From assembly GCF_004138125.1 (NCBI RefSeq), contig NZ_RXHS01000004.1, forward strand, positions 62,001-126,000: 64,000 nucleotides of DNA. The letters run 5' to 3'. This DNA is from Seramator thermalis. GTDB taxonomy: Bacteria; Bacteroidota; Bacteroidia; Bacteroidales; Dysgonomonadaceae. The position numbers were made by a program, and so were the translations under genes. Below, one piece after another: positions 34,531-43,197 of the stretch (the first letter of the stretch is position 1; every line of letters starts with the position of its first letter). The notes under the pieces are model-generated. The model was not told where the DNA came from, made no database searches, and saw only the letters and a program-made list of their open reading frames with translations.

Positions 34531-35043
34531 ATGCAACATCCTCTCCATCAATTTCTTTATTGTCCAAAATGCGGATCGAACCGATTTGTGGAACATAACG
34601 TCAAATCGAAAAAATGCCTCGATTGCGGATTTGTCTATTATTTCAATCCATCGGCAGCAGTTGTTGCCGTTATCGAAAACGAGAAAGGTGAAATGCTCGT
34701 GGCCATCCGTGCCAAAGATCCTGCAAAAGGGACTCTCGACCTGCCCGGAGGTTTTGTGGATATGTACGAAACAGCCGAAGAAGCAGTCGCACGGGAAGTA
34801 TTAGAGGAAACATCGCTGAAAGTCGTTTCTACAGAATATCTTTTTTCAATTCCAAATCTTTATGTATATTCGGGATTTGAAGTGCAAACTGTGGATCTTT
34901 TTTTTCGATGCAAGATAAACGATTTCAACAACTTGAATGCAAAAGATGATGTTGCACAGCTGCAATTCGTGGCTCGAAAAAACCTACATCCTGCCGATTT
35001 CGGATTGGTTTCGATACGTAAAGGAATTGAAAAACTCTTATAG
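34531..35043 (+). CDS. Nudix hydrolase with N-terminal zinc ribbon
   Basis: 170 residues. A zinc ribbon (C11, C14, C29, C32; CPKCGSNRF and CLDCGF) precedes the Nudix domain, an arrangement also seen in NudC-type enzymes. The Nudix box is GGFVDMYETAEEAVAREVLE followed by ETSL, keeping GX5EX7REVLEE but with the late glycine replaced. Substrates of this type are nucleoside diphosphates linked to another group; NADH pyrophosphatase activity is possible but the protein is shorter than NudC (about 250-260). It lies 62 bases after mrp and 51 before the TPR gene on the same strand. Confidence 0.9.
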   Translation: MQHPLHQFLYCPKCGSNRFVEHNVKSKKCLDCGFVYYFNPSAAVVAVIENEKGEMLVAIRAKDPAKGTLDLPGGFVDMYETAEEAVAREVLEETSLKVVSTEYLFSIPNLYVYSGFEVQTVDLFFRCKINDFNNLNAKDDVAQLQFVARKNLHPADFGLVSIRKGIEKLL

Positions 35044-35094
35044 TTTGTTATCGAAAATGCAATGGCGCTATTGCAGTGTAAAATACTTAAGGAC

Positions 35095-38085
35095 ATGAAA
35101 AAAAATATTTTAGGCATACTTTTTTTTCTCGTGATGCAAAGCACTTTTGCACAACGAACGGCTTATCATTTTCAACCGGAAAATCTTTTTAACCAAGGCA
35201 AAGAAATGTTTTTGGAGAAAAATTATGCCGGAGCTCAAGACCTGTTGGGTAAATTCATAGCCGAAAGCGACGACGAATTTCTCGAGGAAGAAGCCGAATA
35301 CATGATCGCACTTTCTTCCTTCTATCGCGGTTCAGGCGACAGTGGAGATCGATTAAAAGAATTTTTGGATAAATACCCCGAAAGTGTACATCGTCATCAG
35401 GTAAATTTTTTGATAGGTTCTTTCCACTTCGACAAAAAGGAATGGGCCATTGCCAAACATTGGATGGAACAGTCTGATCTGGATTATTTGACGACTTCGG
35501 AGCAAGAAGATTACAGTTTCCGGCTGGCATATTCCGATTTACAACTGGGGGACAAGCAATCCTCACAACGATATTTCGGACTTCTGTATCAAAACAGTAA
35601 GAAATATCGCGATGCAGCCGATTATTATCTGGGCTATATTGACTATACGAATGCCGAATACGATGCAGCGCTGCAACGTTTTGAACGACTACGTAATCAT
35701 CCCGAGTTCGGAGAAGAAGTAGCTTTTTATACGGCCCAAGCAATTTTTTTCAAAGAGAATTTGCAGGAAGCTATTCAGTTGGCACAAAACTTCGTCGAAA
35801 AATACCCTCAAAGCAACCACAATCCCGAAATGTATCGTGTGTTGGGGAATTCCTATTTCAGACTTGGACAACCGACCAAAGCCATTTCAAACTATCAACA
35901 CTATTTTGAAAAAGCCGATAAGCCGCTTCGCGGCGATGCCTATTTTATGGGATTGGGATATGCCGAAACCAATCAATATCGCGAAGCCATTCGCATGTTT
36001 CAACTTGCCGTGGGCGAACCCGATATGCTGACACAAAATGCCTGGGTGCAACTTGGACAGATGTTTCTGAAAACCGGAGAAAAACAATCGGCACAAATGG
36101 CCTTCGAAGCTGCCTCGCGATACAATTTCGATGAAAAAGCAAGCGAAACGGCATTATTCAACTATGCTCTGCTTGTGCACGAAACAAACTTTTCGGTTTT
36201 CAGCGAGTCTATAACGTTGTTCGAAAATTTTCTAAAGCGTTATCCCAACTCGGTTTACGCCGACCGCGTGAACGATATCCTCGCCGAAACATTTCTAACA
36301 ACAAAGGATTACTCGGCTGCACTTTCAGCCATCAATCGAATCGCAAATCCATCGCGACGAATCTTGGAGGCCAAGCAGGCGGTATTATTCCAATTGGGCG
36401 CACAACAGTTCATCGATGGCAATCTCGGCAAAGCCATATCTTATTTCGATGACTGCATCAGCATGGGCAATTATGACCGTGATGCACGCAACAACGCTTT
36501 TTTCTGGCGGGGAGAATCACATTATCGTTTGGGAAACTATACCAACGCCGAATCGGATTTCAACACATTTACTTCGACAGCTTCTCCTTCCTCCGAGAAT
36601 TATGCACTCGGGTGGTACAATCTGGGTTATGCAAGATTTAAGCAAAATCGATATGCCTCAGCCCAAAATGCTTTTCAAAGATATATTTCGACCGAAAATG
36701 ACAAGCGCAGGCCTGAAGTTGCCGACGCTTACAATCGGATTGGGGACACCTATTACTACAATCGTGCTTTCTCGGATGCTGAACGATATTACGCTCAAGC
36801 AGCCGAATTGAATCCATCGGTAGCGGATTATGCAGCCTACCAAAAAGCCTTCGTAATGGGATTGCAACACAACTATCAAGGAAAAATTGCTGCATTGGAC
36901 GATTTGATGCGGCGCTTTCCTAATTCTCAATATTTTGATGATGCACTCTTCGAGAAAAGCCGTGCCCTCACCATGCTCAACCGCGAAAATGAGGCTATTT
37001 CCGTGCTTGAACGGTTGGTTTCTTCATTCCCCAACAGTTCACTCGCAAGCCAGGCAGGTATTCAACTCGGTCAACTCTACTATAACTTAGGTGAACACAA
37101 ACGAAGTATTGATGCCTATAAAAATGTAATACAACATTTTCCCGGAACAGATGATGCCAAAACCGCACTCGTTTCGATGGAATCGGTTTATCGCGACATG
37201 AACGACATCCAATCTTATGTAAACTACGCCAATTCTCTTCCGGGTGGAATGCGTATCTCGACATCCAAACAAGATTCGCTCACCTACTTGGCTGCTGAAG
37301 GATTATACATGCGTGGATCGAGATCTCAAGCCGAACAGGCTTTATTGAGTTATCTGCAAAACTATCCGAATGGAGCTTACAGCAGCGATGCCAACTATTA
37401 TCTGGCCGTGATTTCAGCCGAAAAAGGCAACAAAGCGCAAGCGCTTGCTTATTATCGCAAGGTGATTGATGCAAACAATCCCAAGTTTTTGGAAAACGCG
37501 CTCATTTATACTGCGGACAGCGAATTCGAAAGCGGAGACTACCGCACAGCGCTCGCCGACTACTCTAAACTGGCGAGCATGGCACGAAGCTCAACCAACA
37601 AACAAATCGGTTTGATGGGTATGGTACGCGCCCAATCCAAACTCGGTAGTTTTCACGAAGCCGCCCGCACAGCTACCGATTTGCTTTCTGCTGACAACCT
37701 TTCACCGGAGATAGCCACCGAAGCGCGCTATCTGCGGGCAAAAGCCTATCAGCAAATCAACGAAGTGGACAAGGCTATGGCCGACTTTCAGGCGATTGCC
37801 AACGACACTCGCAGTGTGTACGGGGCCGAAGCTCAATTTATCCTCGCGGATACGTATTTGAAATGGAAATCGTACGACAAGGCCGAAGCGCAGGTAAAGA
37901 GTTTCATGCAAAAAGGCACTCCCCACCAGTATTGGATGGCACGCGCACTCATCGTCCTTTCGGACACTTATGCTGCCAAAGGCGACAACTTTCAGGCACG
38001 ACAATATCTCGAGAGTCTTAACGCAAACTACAAAGGAAACGAACCCGATATCCGGCAGATGATCGATGAACGACTGAAAAACTAA
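35095..38085 (+). CDS. Large tetratricopeptide-repeat protein, exported
   Basis: 996 residues: signal peptide (MKKNILGILFFLVMQSTFAQ) then tandem TPR-type helical repeats over nearly the whole length. Examples are AGAQDLLGKFIAESDDEFLE, PTKAISNYQHYFEKADKPLR, YFDDCISMGNYDRDA, YASAQNAFQRYISTENDKR and KAQALAYYRKVIDANNPKF. No enzymatic motif is visible. The gene ends 24 bases before the start of the barrel-protein gene, so the two are cotranscribed. Periplasmic or surface scaffold; a partner role for the barrel is inferred. The start at 35095 is chosen because it opens on the signal peptide. Confidence 0.88.
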   Translation: MKKNILGILFFLVMQSTFAQRTAYHFQPENLFNQGKEMFLEKNYAGAQDLLGKFIAESDDEFLEEEAEYMIALSSFYRGSGDSGDRLKEFLDKYPESVHRHQVNFLIGSFHFDKKEWAIAKHWMEQSDLDYLTTSEQEDYSFRLAYSDLQLGDKQSSQRYFGLLYQNSKKYRDAADYYLGYIDYTNAEYDAALQRFERLRNHPEFGEEVAFYTAQAIFFKENLQEAIQLAQNFVEKYPQSNHNPEMYRVLGNSYFRLGQPTKAISNYQHYFEKADKPLRGDAYFMGLGYAETNQYREAIRMFQLAVGEPDMLTQNAWVQLGQMFLKTGEKQSAQMAFEAASRYNFDEKASETALFNYALLVHETNFSVFSESITLFENFLKRYPNSVYADRVNDILAETFLTTKDYSAALSAINRIANPSRRILEAKQAVLFQLGAQQFIDGNLGKAISYFDDCISMGNYDRDARNNAFFWRGESHYRLGNYTNAESDFNTFTSTASPSSENYALGWYNLGYARFKQNRYASAQNAFQRYISTENDKRRPEVADAYNRIGDTYYYNRAFSDAERYYAQAAELNPSVADYAAYQKAFVMGLQHNYQGKIAALDDLMRRFPNSQYFDDALFEKSRALTMLNRENEAISVLERLVSSFPNSSLASQAGIQLGQLYYNLGEHKRSIDAYKNVIQHFPGTDDAKTALVSMESVYRDMNDIQSYVNYANSLPGGMRISTSKQDSLTYLAAEGLYMRGSRSQAEQALLSYLQNYPNGAYSSDANYYLAVISAEKGNKAQALAYYRKVIDANNPKFLENALIYTADSEFESGDYRTALADYSKLASMARSSTNKQIGLMGMVRAQSKLGSFHEAARTATDLLSADNLSPEIATEARYLRAKAYQQINEVDKAMADFQAIANDTRSVYGAEAQFILADTYLKWKSYDKAEAQVKSFMQKGTPHQYWMARALIVLSDTYAAKGDNFQARQYLESLNANYKGNEPDIRQMIDERLKN

Positions 38086-38109
38086 ATTTCTCATTAAATG
38101 ACAGTAGCG

Positions 38110-39846
38110 ATGAAAAAAAATATATTACTCATTTCAGGTTTAATTTTGTGTTCGGGACTATTTGCTCAAAATTCCGACACTTTGCTGAGACGTCAACTTG
38201 AATTGGAGCGACAGTTCAACCCCACATTGCAAGATGCAAATAAAATCAATTCGCTTCCGGCTTTACCTGTACCCAACATCAAAAAGGCCGATGCGAGCTA
38301 TGCTACATGGGCAGGACGTGTGAATCCGCCGATAGAGATTGCCATTCCCGGACCCGCTGCTATTGCCACCGAAATTCCTTACAGCCTGCAAAAGGGATAC
38401 ATATCGATGAGCGCCGGCAATTATGCCAATATCAACGGAGCATTGGGTTATCGAATCATCGATAATGATAACAGCAAACTTAACTTTCTGTTTCTACACC
38501 AATCGACAAACGGAGATATCAAATTTGTTCAGAATTCCGATCCATCGAGCAATACGGCTTATCGGATGGATAACGGCGGCCAATTGGCTTACGCGTATCG
38601 ATTCGCTCAGGGCACCTTCAAAATATCCGGCGGATATTCGCATTCGGCTTTCAATTACTATGGCAATACGTTTGGGAATGAACGCGTTTTCGACAACAAA
38701 CATCAAACTTTGGGCTTAGCCCACTTGCTTCTCGGGTTGCAATCTACCGAATCGGATAATCTGAATTATGCAGTAAGGGCCGAAATCAAAAACTTTTCGA
38801 CAAAATTCGGCACTACAATCGATGAAAGTGGATTGGGAGGCAACCAAACAAAATTGGCTGTTGAACTCGATAAGCCATTCGATGCGGCAGGATCGGATGC
38901 CAAAATAGGAGTCGAAGGGAAATGGGACGGCGTTTTTCTTGCAAAATCCGAAAATCCCGCTATCGATCTCTACAACTACCATCTCATCGATGCATCGCCC
39001 TTTATCTCATTCGAAGGTCTGAACTGGAAAGCCCGATTGGGAGCAAATGTTCAGTTTCAGTTTGCCGACGACGACAAAGTGCGAGTTGCTCCCAACGTGC
39101 AATTATCGGTTAAGGTAGCCGATCATTCTTCGTTATATGCCAACATCGAAGGAGGATTTGATTCGAACACGATTCTGGATATGATGAACGAATCGCGATA
39201 CGTGCAACCGATGTTGCAGGTGAAACCATCATTCACACTGGTCGATCTCGAGGCAGGAGCCAAAATAGGTTCGGCTAACGGGGTGAGATTCGATATTTTC
39301 GGGGGATATCGCCAAACGGACAACGAACATTTCTTGCTGGCAAGTGAAACATCCGACAATACAAGCAGCGTTCCGACCTTTATTCATGCCGAATACCTGA
39401 CACCGATTTATGGCAATCTGTCGCGCTCGCACGTAGGCGCAATGTTGCAAATCGCGACATGGTCACCCCTCGACCTAACGGCACGTTTCAGCAAAAATTT
39501 TTACTCGATAAAGGATATTTCCATCGACGGCGTTTCGGCTTCCGATGCTAAAGCCTATAACAAACCCGGATACGAACTCGATTGCAGGGCTTCATTCGAG
39601 GTAAGTCAGCAAATCAAACTCACGCTCAACTATTATCTGGCAGGAGACAGATGGTCGTATTTCGAAAAACAGAACGTAAAAATGAAGAACATCAACGATT
39701 TGAATCTCGGTGCCGTTTATAGCATCAACGATGCCTTTTCGATTCACCTGAATGCCAACAATCTGTTGGCTCAGAAATACGATATCTGGTACGGCTACGC
39801 CGCACAGGGATTTAATGCGATGGGTGGGTTTTCATTCAAGTTCTGA
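38110..39846 (+). CDS. Outer-membrane beta-barrel protein, plugless TonB-receptor-like
   Basis: 578 residues: signal peptide MKKNILLISGLILCSGLFAQ, a short charged helical part (LLRRQLELERQFNPTLQDAN), then many alternating amphipathic strands with aromatic ends (GYISMSAGNYANINGALGYR, LAYAYRFAQGTFKISGGYSH, YANIEGGFDS) up to a terminal GFNAMGGFSFKF, where the final Phe suits BAM-dependent insertion. The strand composition looks like the barrel of TonB-dependent receptors, but no plug domain or TonB box is present. Cotranscribed with the TPR gene. Function unknown; translocation or an anchoring pore are possibilities. Confidence 0.8.
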   Translation: MKKNILLISGLILCSGLFAQNSDTLLRRQLELERQFNPTLQDANKINSLPALPVPNIKKADASYATWAGRVNPPIEIAIPGPAAIATEIPYSLQKGYISMSAGNYANINGALGYRIIDNDNSKLNFLFLHQSTNGDIKFVQNSDPSSNTAYRMDNGGQLAYAYRFAQGTFKISGGYSHSAFNYYGNTFGNERVFDNKHQTLGLAHLLLGLQSTESDNLNYAVRAEIKNFSTKFGTTIDESGLGGNQTKLAVELDKPFDAAGSDAKIGVEGKWDGVFLAKSENPAIDLYNYHLIDASPFISFEGLNWKARLGANVQFQFADDDKVRVAPNVQLSVKVADHSSLYANIEGGFDSNTILDMMNESRYVQPMLQVKPSFTLVDLEAGAKIGSANGVRFDIFGGYRQTDNEHFLLASETSDNTSSVPTFIHAEYLTPIYGNLSRSHVGAMLQIATWSPLDLTARFSKNFYSIKDISIDGVSASDAKAYNKPGYELDCRASFEVSQQIKLTLNYYLAGDRWSYFEKQNVKMKNINDLNLGAVYSINDAFSIHLNANNLLAQKYDIWYGYAAQGFNAMGGFSFKF

Positions 39847-39968
39847 CACAGCCTCAATCCGACAAACAAACCATCCTATTACACGCACAAATAAACAAAT
39901 CAACCTGAGCTACGCCCGAAAGAAACTTTTCGAACGAAACTCAGGCTGAAATATGAATAAGGGAACTG

Positions 39969-40748
39969 CTAATTCTTCCCGTTTTCCTCGATGCCTGCCA
40001 TTTCGGGATCGATCATGATGCGTCCGCAATATTCGCAAACGATAATTTTCTTACCCAATTTAATATCCATCTGCTTCTGTGGCGGAATTTTGTTAAAACA
40101 ACCTCCGCAGGCTCCACGCTGAATGGGAACAATACCCAAACCGTTGCGCGCATTCTTGCGAATACGTTTGAATGCCGCCAACAAACGCGGATCGACACCG
40201 GCTTCAGCCTTTTTGGCCTTCTCGCGAATCTTTTCTTCCTGCGCTTTGGTTTCGGAAACAATATCGTCGAGTTCTTTTTTCTTTTGCTCCAAATCTATAC
40301 TCTTTTCTTTCAGCTGTTCCTTGGCGGCAGCAATCTGCTCCTCTGTATTTTTGATTAGTTCGGCATACTCGCGAATGTGTTTTTCGGCCAACTCAATTTC
40401 GAGCGTTTCAAATTCAATCTCTTTCGAAAGGTGATCATACTCTTTACTGTTGCGCACATTATCGAGCTGATTGTTATACTTCTCAATTTTGGCTTTGCTT
40501 TCCGCAATTTTTTTCTGCTGCTGGGTGGTAGCTTCCTTGAGACTCTGAATCTCGAGTTCGAAATTGTGGATGCGGGTATTGAGCCCGGCAATTTCGTCAT
40601 CGAGGTCGGCTACTTCGAGTGGCAATTCGCCACGAAGTGTCTTGATGCGGTCAATTTCCGAAAGATAAGACTGCAATTTGTAAAGCATTTTCAGCTTTTC
40701 TTCAACGGCCACTTCTTGTTGTTCGGCTGTTTTTTTTCTTGTTGCCAT
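39969..40748 (-). CDS. CdsZ-type C4 zinc ribbon coiled-coil protein
   Basis: 259 residues. Residues about 15-185 form a long coiled coil rich in Glu/Lys (LKMLYKLQSYLSEIDRIK; IEKYNNQLDNVRNSKEYDHL). The C-terminal zinc ribbon has C214, C217, C238 and C241 (GACGGCFNKIPPQ, IIVCEYCGRIM). This is the bacterial zf-RING_7/DUF164 architecture, also called CdsZ, proposed to bind nucleic acid. It is the second gene after the Nif3-like gene, an association common across bacteria that suggests functional linkage. Confidence 0.9.
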   Translation of the reverse strand: MATRKKTAEQQEVAVEEKLKMLYKLQSYLSEIDRIKTLRGELPLEVADLDDEIAGLNTRIHNFELEIQSLKEATTQQQKKIAESKAKIEKYNNQLDNVRNSKEYDHLSKEIEFETLEIELAEKHIREYAELIKNTEEQIAAAKEQLKEKSIDLEQKKKELDDIVSETKAQEEKIREKAKKAEAGVDPRLLAAFKRIRKNARNGLGIVPIQRGACGGCFNKIPPQKQMDIKLGKKIIVCEYCGRIMIDPEMAGIEENGKN

Positions 40749-40890
40749 AATTTGTTGATATTAATTGTAAATGATTTGAATTTCTATCCCACACATCGAT
40801 TCGTTCCATAAAAAAATGCAGTAATCGCGCGCCGAAGCGCCCTTCTTACTACATCATCCGTAACGGCGGGATCAAGTCGTACCGCTGGTG

Positions 40891-41985
40891 TTACAAATAT
40901 TTTACGGGATTCGAGTCGAATGCCGATTTATGTACGGCAAAGGTAGGATTTTTTTTCGAAATAATGTCGAAAAAAATGTCTTTTGTGCAGATTTCCGATT
41001 CGTAATGACCTATGACGGCGAGTAATAAACGTCCTTCTACATCGAAGAAGTCGTTGTATTTGGCTTCACCCGTCACAAATGCATCGGCGCCATAGGCAAC
41101 GGCATCGGGAATCAGGAAAGCACCGGCACCGCCACACAAAGCCACATCGCGAATTTCGCGATTTTGCAGTTTGGTATGCCTGATCATCGGCAAATTGAAA
41201 ACATCCTTCAACAAATCCAAAAACTCCTGCTCGGGCAGTGGTTCAGGCAAAATACCCGCCACTCCGCTGCCGGCCTGCGACCATTCGTTGCGAAGCGGAT
41301 AAAAATCGCAAACCGGTTCTTCGTAGGGATGCACCGAAATGAGGGCACGCAGTACATCAGCTTGTTTATAGGCCGGCAGAACGGTTTCAATTCGTACTTC
41401 CTTTTCGAAATGCAATTCACCTATTTCACCCACAAACGGATTGGCATGTTCGCCCGCGCGAAACGTACCCTCGCCCACTACGTTGTAGCTGCAAGCATCG
41501 TAATTGCCGATGTTTCCCGCTCCGGCATTGAACAGGGCATTGCGAACAAATTCGGCATAAGCATCGGGCACAAACGTCACCAGCTTGAGAAGTTTGCCCT
41601 TTTGCGGGCTCAATATACGTACCTGCTGCAGACCGAGCAATTCGGCAATTTTATAATTCATGCCGCTTCGGGCATTGTCCAGATTGGTATGCGAAGCATA
41701 CACACACAAATCGTTTTTGACGGCCTTCATCATACATCGTTCTATATACGTTTGGCCGGTGAGCGACTTGAACGGACGAAATGCGAGCGGATGATGTGCA
41801 ATCACAAGATTGCAACCAAGTGAAAGGGCTTCGTCGATCACATTTTCGGTAACGTCGATGCAGAGCAGAACTCCGGTAATTTCTCGATTGATATCGCCCA
41901 CTTGCACCCCACTGTTATCAAAATCCTCCTGCAACGATAGGGGAGCTATCTGCTCGATGGCCTGAAGTATTTCTTTTATGCGCAT
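40891..41985 (-). CDS. Nif3-like dinuclear metal-centre protein
   Basis: 364 residues. The Nif3/YbgI fold forms toroidal hexamers with two metal ions. Metal ligands and signatures: DFDNSGVQVG (21-30), VIAHHPLAF with H64-H65, ASHTNLDNARSGMN with D103, and the C-terminal AVIGHYESE. A PII/CutA-like insert of about 120 residues (LLKLVTFVPDAYAEFVRNAL) between the halves is typical of the longer subgroup. The start at 41985 (MRIKEILQAIEQ) is the family start; a -7 box TAAGTTTG (42007-42014) supports it. Proposed GTP cyclohydrolase I type 2 naming is not well supported. Confidence 0.92.
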   Translation of the reverse strand: MRIKEILQAIEQIAPLSLQEDFDNSGVQVGDINREITGVLLCIDVTENVIDEALSLGCNLVIAHHPLAFRPFKSLTGQTYIERCMMKAVKNDLCVYASHTNLDNARSGMNYKIAELLGLQQVRILSPQKGKLLKLVTFVPDAYAEFVRNALFNAGAGNIGNYDACSYNVVGEGTFRAGEHANPFVGEIGELHFEKEVRIETVLPAYKQADVLRALISVHPYEEPVCDFYPLRNEWSQAGSGVAGILPEPLPEQEFLDLLKDVFNLPMIRHTKLQNREIRDVALCGGAGAFLIPDAVAYGADAFVTGEAKYNDFFDVEGRLLLAVIGHYESEICTKDIFFDIISKKNPTFAVHKSAFDSNPVKYL

Positions 41986-42006
41986 ATTCGATTTTTTTTG
42001 AATACG

Positions 42007-42014
42007 CAAACTTA
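42007..42014 (-). promoter_or_regulatory. Candidate -7 box of the Nif3-like gene
   Basis: Minus-strand TAAGTTTG, 22 bases before the start codon; no clear -33 element. Confidence 0.45.
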
Positions 42015-42078
42015 ATAAAAAAAATCGGTCTGCTCCCACCCGGAAACAGAACGTTTTTTTCGTAATGCCCTGACTCGG

Positions 42079-42849
42079 TTATTCAACCGGAAAAATTCTA
42101 CGCATCGTATCGGCAAATATCGCACCCATTCGGCGCTGAATATAGGCATTTGTGCCATTTTCGGGATGCCAGCCGAAAGTCTGCCCGTCGATTTCCTGCT
42201 TGTCGTTGGTGAACAAAAGACTGATTTGTTGTCCCGTAGCCGGATGAAGAGCATTACGCGAAAATCCGATATACCGATCGAATTCCACAAGCGGGAATCC
42301 CCATTTGGCAGCCAGCTTACGCACGGAAGTATTGTGGGTTACGCGCCCATCGTGCCAGTCGGTGCAGAGAACAATGACGGCCGGCTTTCCGTATTTGGAA
42401 TTGTAGTACTCTGACCGAGGGTCGAACTTCAAATTGTAGCACTCGGTCAGGTAACGTTTGATTACATAATCGAATGCGGCCGCATAATTGCTTCGGTCGA
42501 AAGGTGTTCGGTAATCGGTGTAGCGCGGAAGAATTTGAGTTGAATCGCAAACATCCTTGTCGTGAACCTGCATAATAACCAGCGCATCTATTTTTTCCAA
42601 TTCCTCGCGACTGTAGAGTGTGCCGGCATTCATCCGATTGGCGGCATCAGCAATGGCTTCGCCCCCTATGGCGCGATTGATGGGCGTGGCACCTACCAGT
42701 GAACAGCCAATCTCGAACCAACCGTTGTTGGGCGAAGCAAATGAGGCTCCGGTAAGCAGAAAAGTGTATGAATTTTGTTTAGTGCTCTGTGCGGCAAGGT
42801 TCGCTGCACAAGCGATGAGGATGAAAAACAGGGATGTCAATCGTTTCAT
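42079..42849 (-). CDS. SGNH/GDSL-like hydrolase, exported
   Basis: 256 residues with signal peptide MKRLTSLFFILIACAANLAAQ. The segment FLLTGASFASPNNGWFEIG fits SGNH block I with Ser in place, INRAIGGEAIADAANRM fits block II glycine, and GWHPENGTNAYIQRRMG near the C-terminus fits the block V His region. ALVIMQVHDKD is the third strand region, where the usual Asn is not obvious. This looks like a Bacteroidota SGNH subgroup (possibly DUF5040); esterase or deacetylase activity on cell-wall or glycan acetyl groups is an inference. It has its own -7 box TAAATTTG (42883-42890). Confidence 0.7.
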   Translation of the reverse strand: MKRLTSLFFILIACAANLAAQSTKQNSYTFLLTGASFASPNNGWFEIGCSLVGATPINRAIGGEAIADAANRMNAGTLYSREELEKIDALVIMQVHDKDVCDSTQILPRYTDYRTPFDRSNYAAAFDYVIKRYLTECYNLKFDPRSEYYNSKYGKPAVIVLCTDWHDGRVTHNTSVRKLAAKWGFPLVEFDRYIGFSRNALHPATGQQISLLFTNDKQEIDGQTFGWHPENGTNAYIQRRMGAIFADTMRRIFPVE

Positions 42850-42882
42850 TGTTAATTGCTGCTTATAGATTTCATATTTCAG

Positions 42883-42890
42883 ACAAATTT
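42883..42890 (-). promoter_or_regulatory. Candidate -7 box of the SGNH-like gene
   Basis: Plus-strand CAAATTTA is minus-strand TAAATTTG, 34 bases before the start codon. Confidence 0.45.
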
Positions 42891-42968
42891 ACGAAAACGA
42901 TTTGAAGAAACCCCACCCTATCCGCATAAATTGGAAGCTGCAACAGAATACTTATTTAACATTTGTGT

Positions 42969-43156
42969 GCTTTGCATGTCAGCAAAGTACTTGTTCATCC
43001 CTGTTCCGATGCTTTGCATGTCTGCAAAGCACTTAAACAACCCTGTTCCGGCGCTTTGCACGCCTGCAAAGTACTTGATCAACCCTATTCCGGTGCTTTA
43101 CACGTCTGCAAAGTACTTGATCAACCCTATTCGGGTGCTTTGCACCTCCGCATAGC
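42969..43156. repeat. 42-bp tandem repeat, about 4.5 units
   Basis: Units begin at 42969, 43011, 43053, 43095 and 43137 (last partial), an exact 42-base period. Each unit opens with the stem CTTTGC / GCAAAG around six bases and continues with a conserved ACTTgatCAACCCTrTTCC-like spacer. As 42 is a multiple of three, each open frame repeats 14 residues, but no start, signal or homology supports a gene. It lies between the SGNH-like and DUF5916 genes. Confidence 0.9.
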
Positions 43157-43197
43157 AAAAAATTGCTCTCTGACGGAATTTTTGCACGATGAATGGT

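Noticed and set aside
39904-39945. Terminator after the barrel-protein gene
   Set aside because: CCTGAG/CTCAGG arms exist but the stem is interrupted and no T run follows, so I did not call it.
42856-43155. Open frame of about 99 codons through the tandem repeat
   Set aside because: The repeated 14-residue pattern follows from the DNA period. No homology, signal or promoter supports translation.
42969-43156. Possible CRISPR array
   Set aside because: The whole 42-base unit is conserved, including the part that would be spacer. There are no unique spacers and no cas genes nearby.
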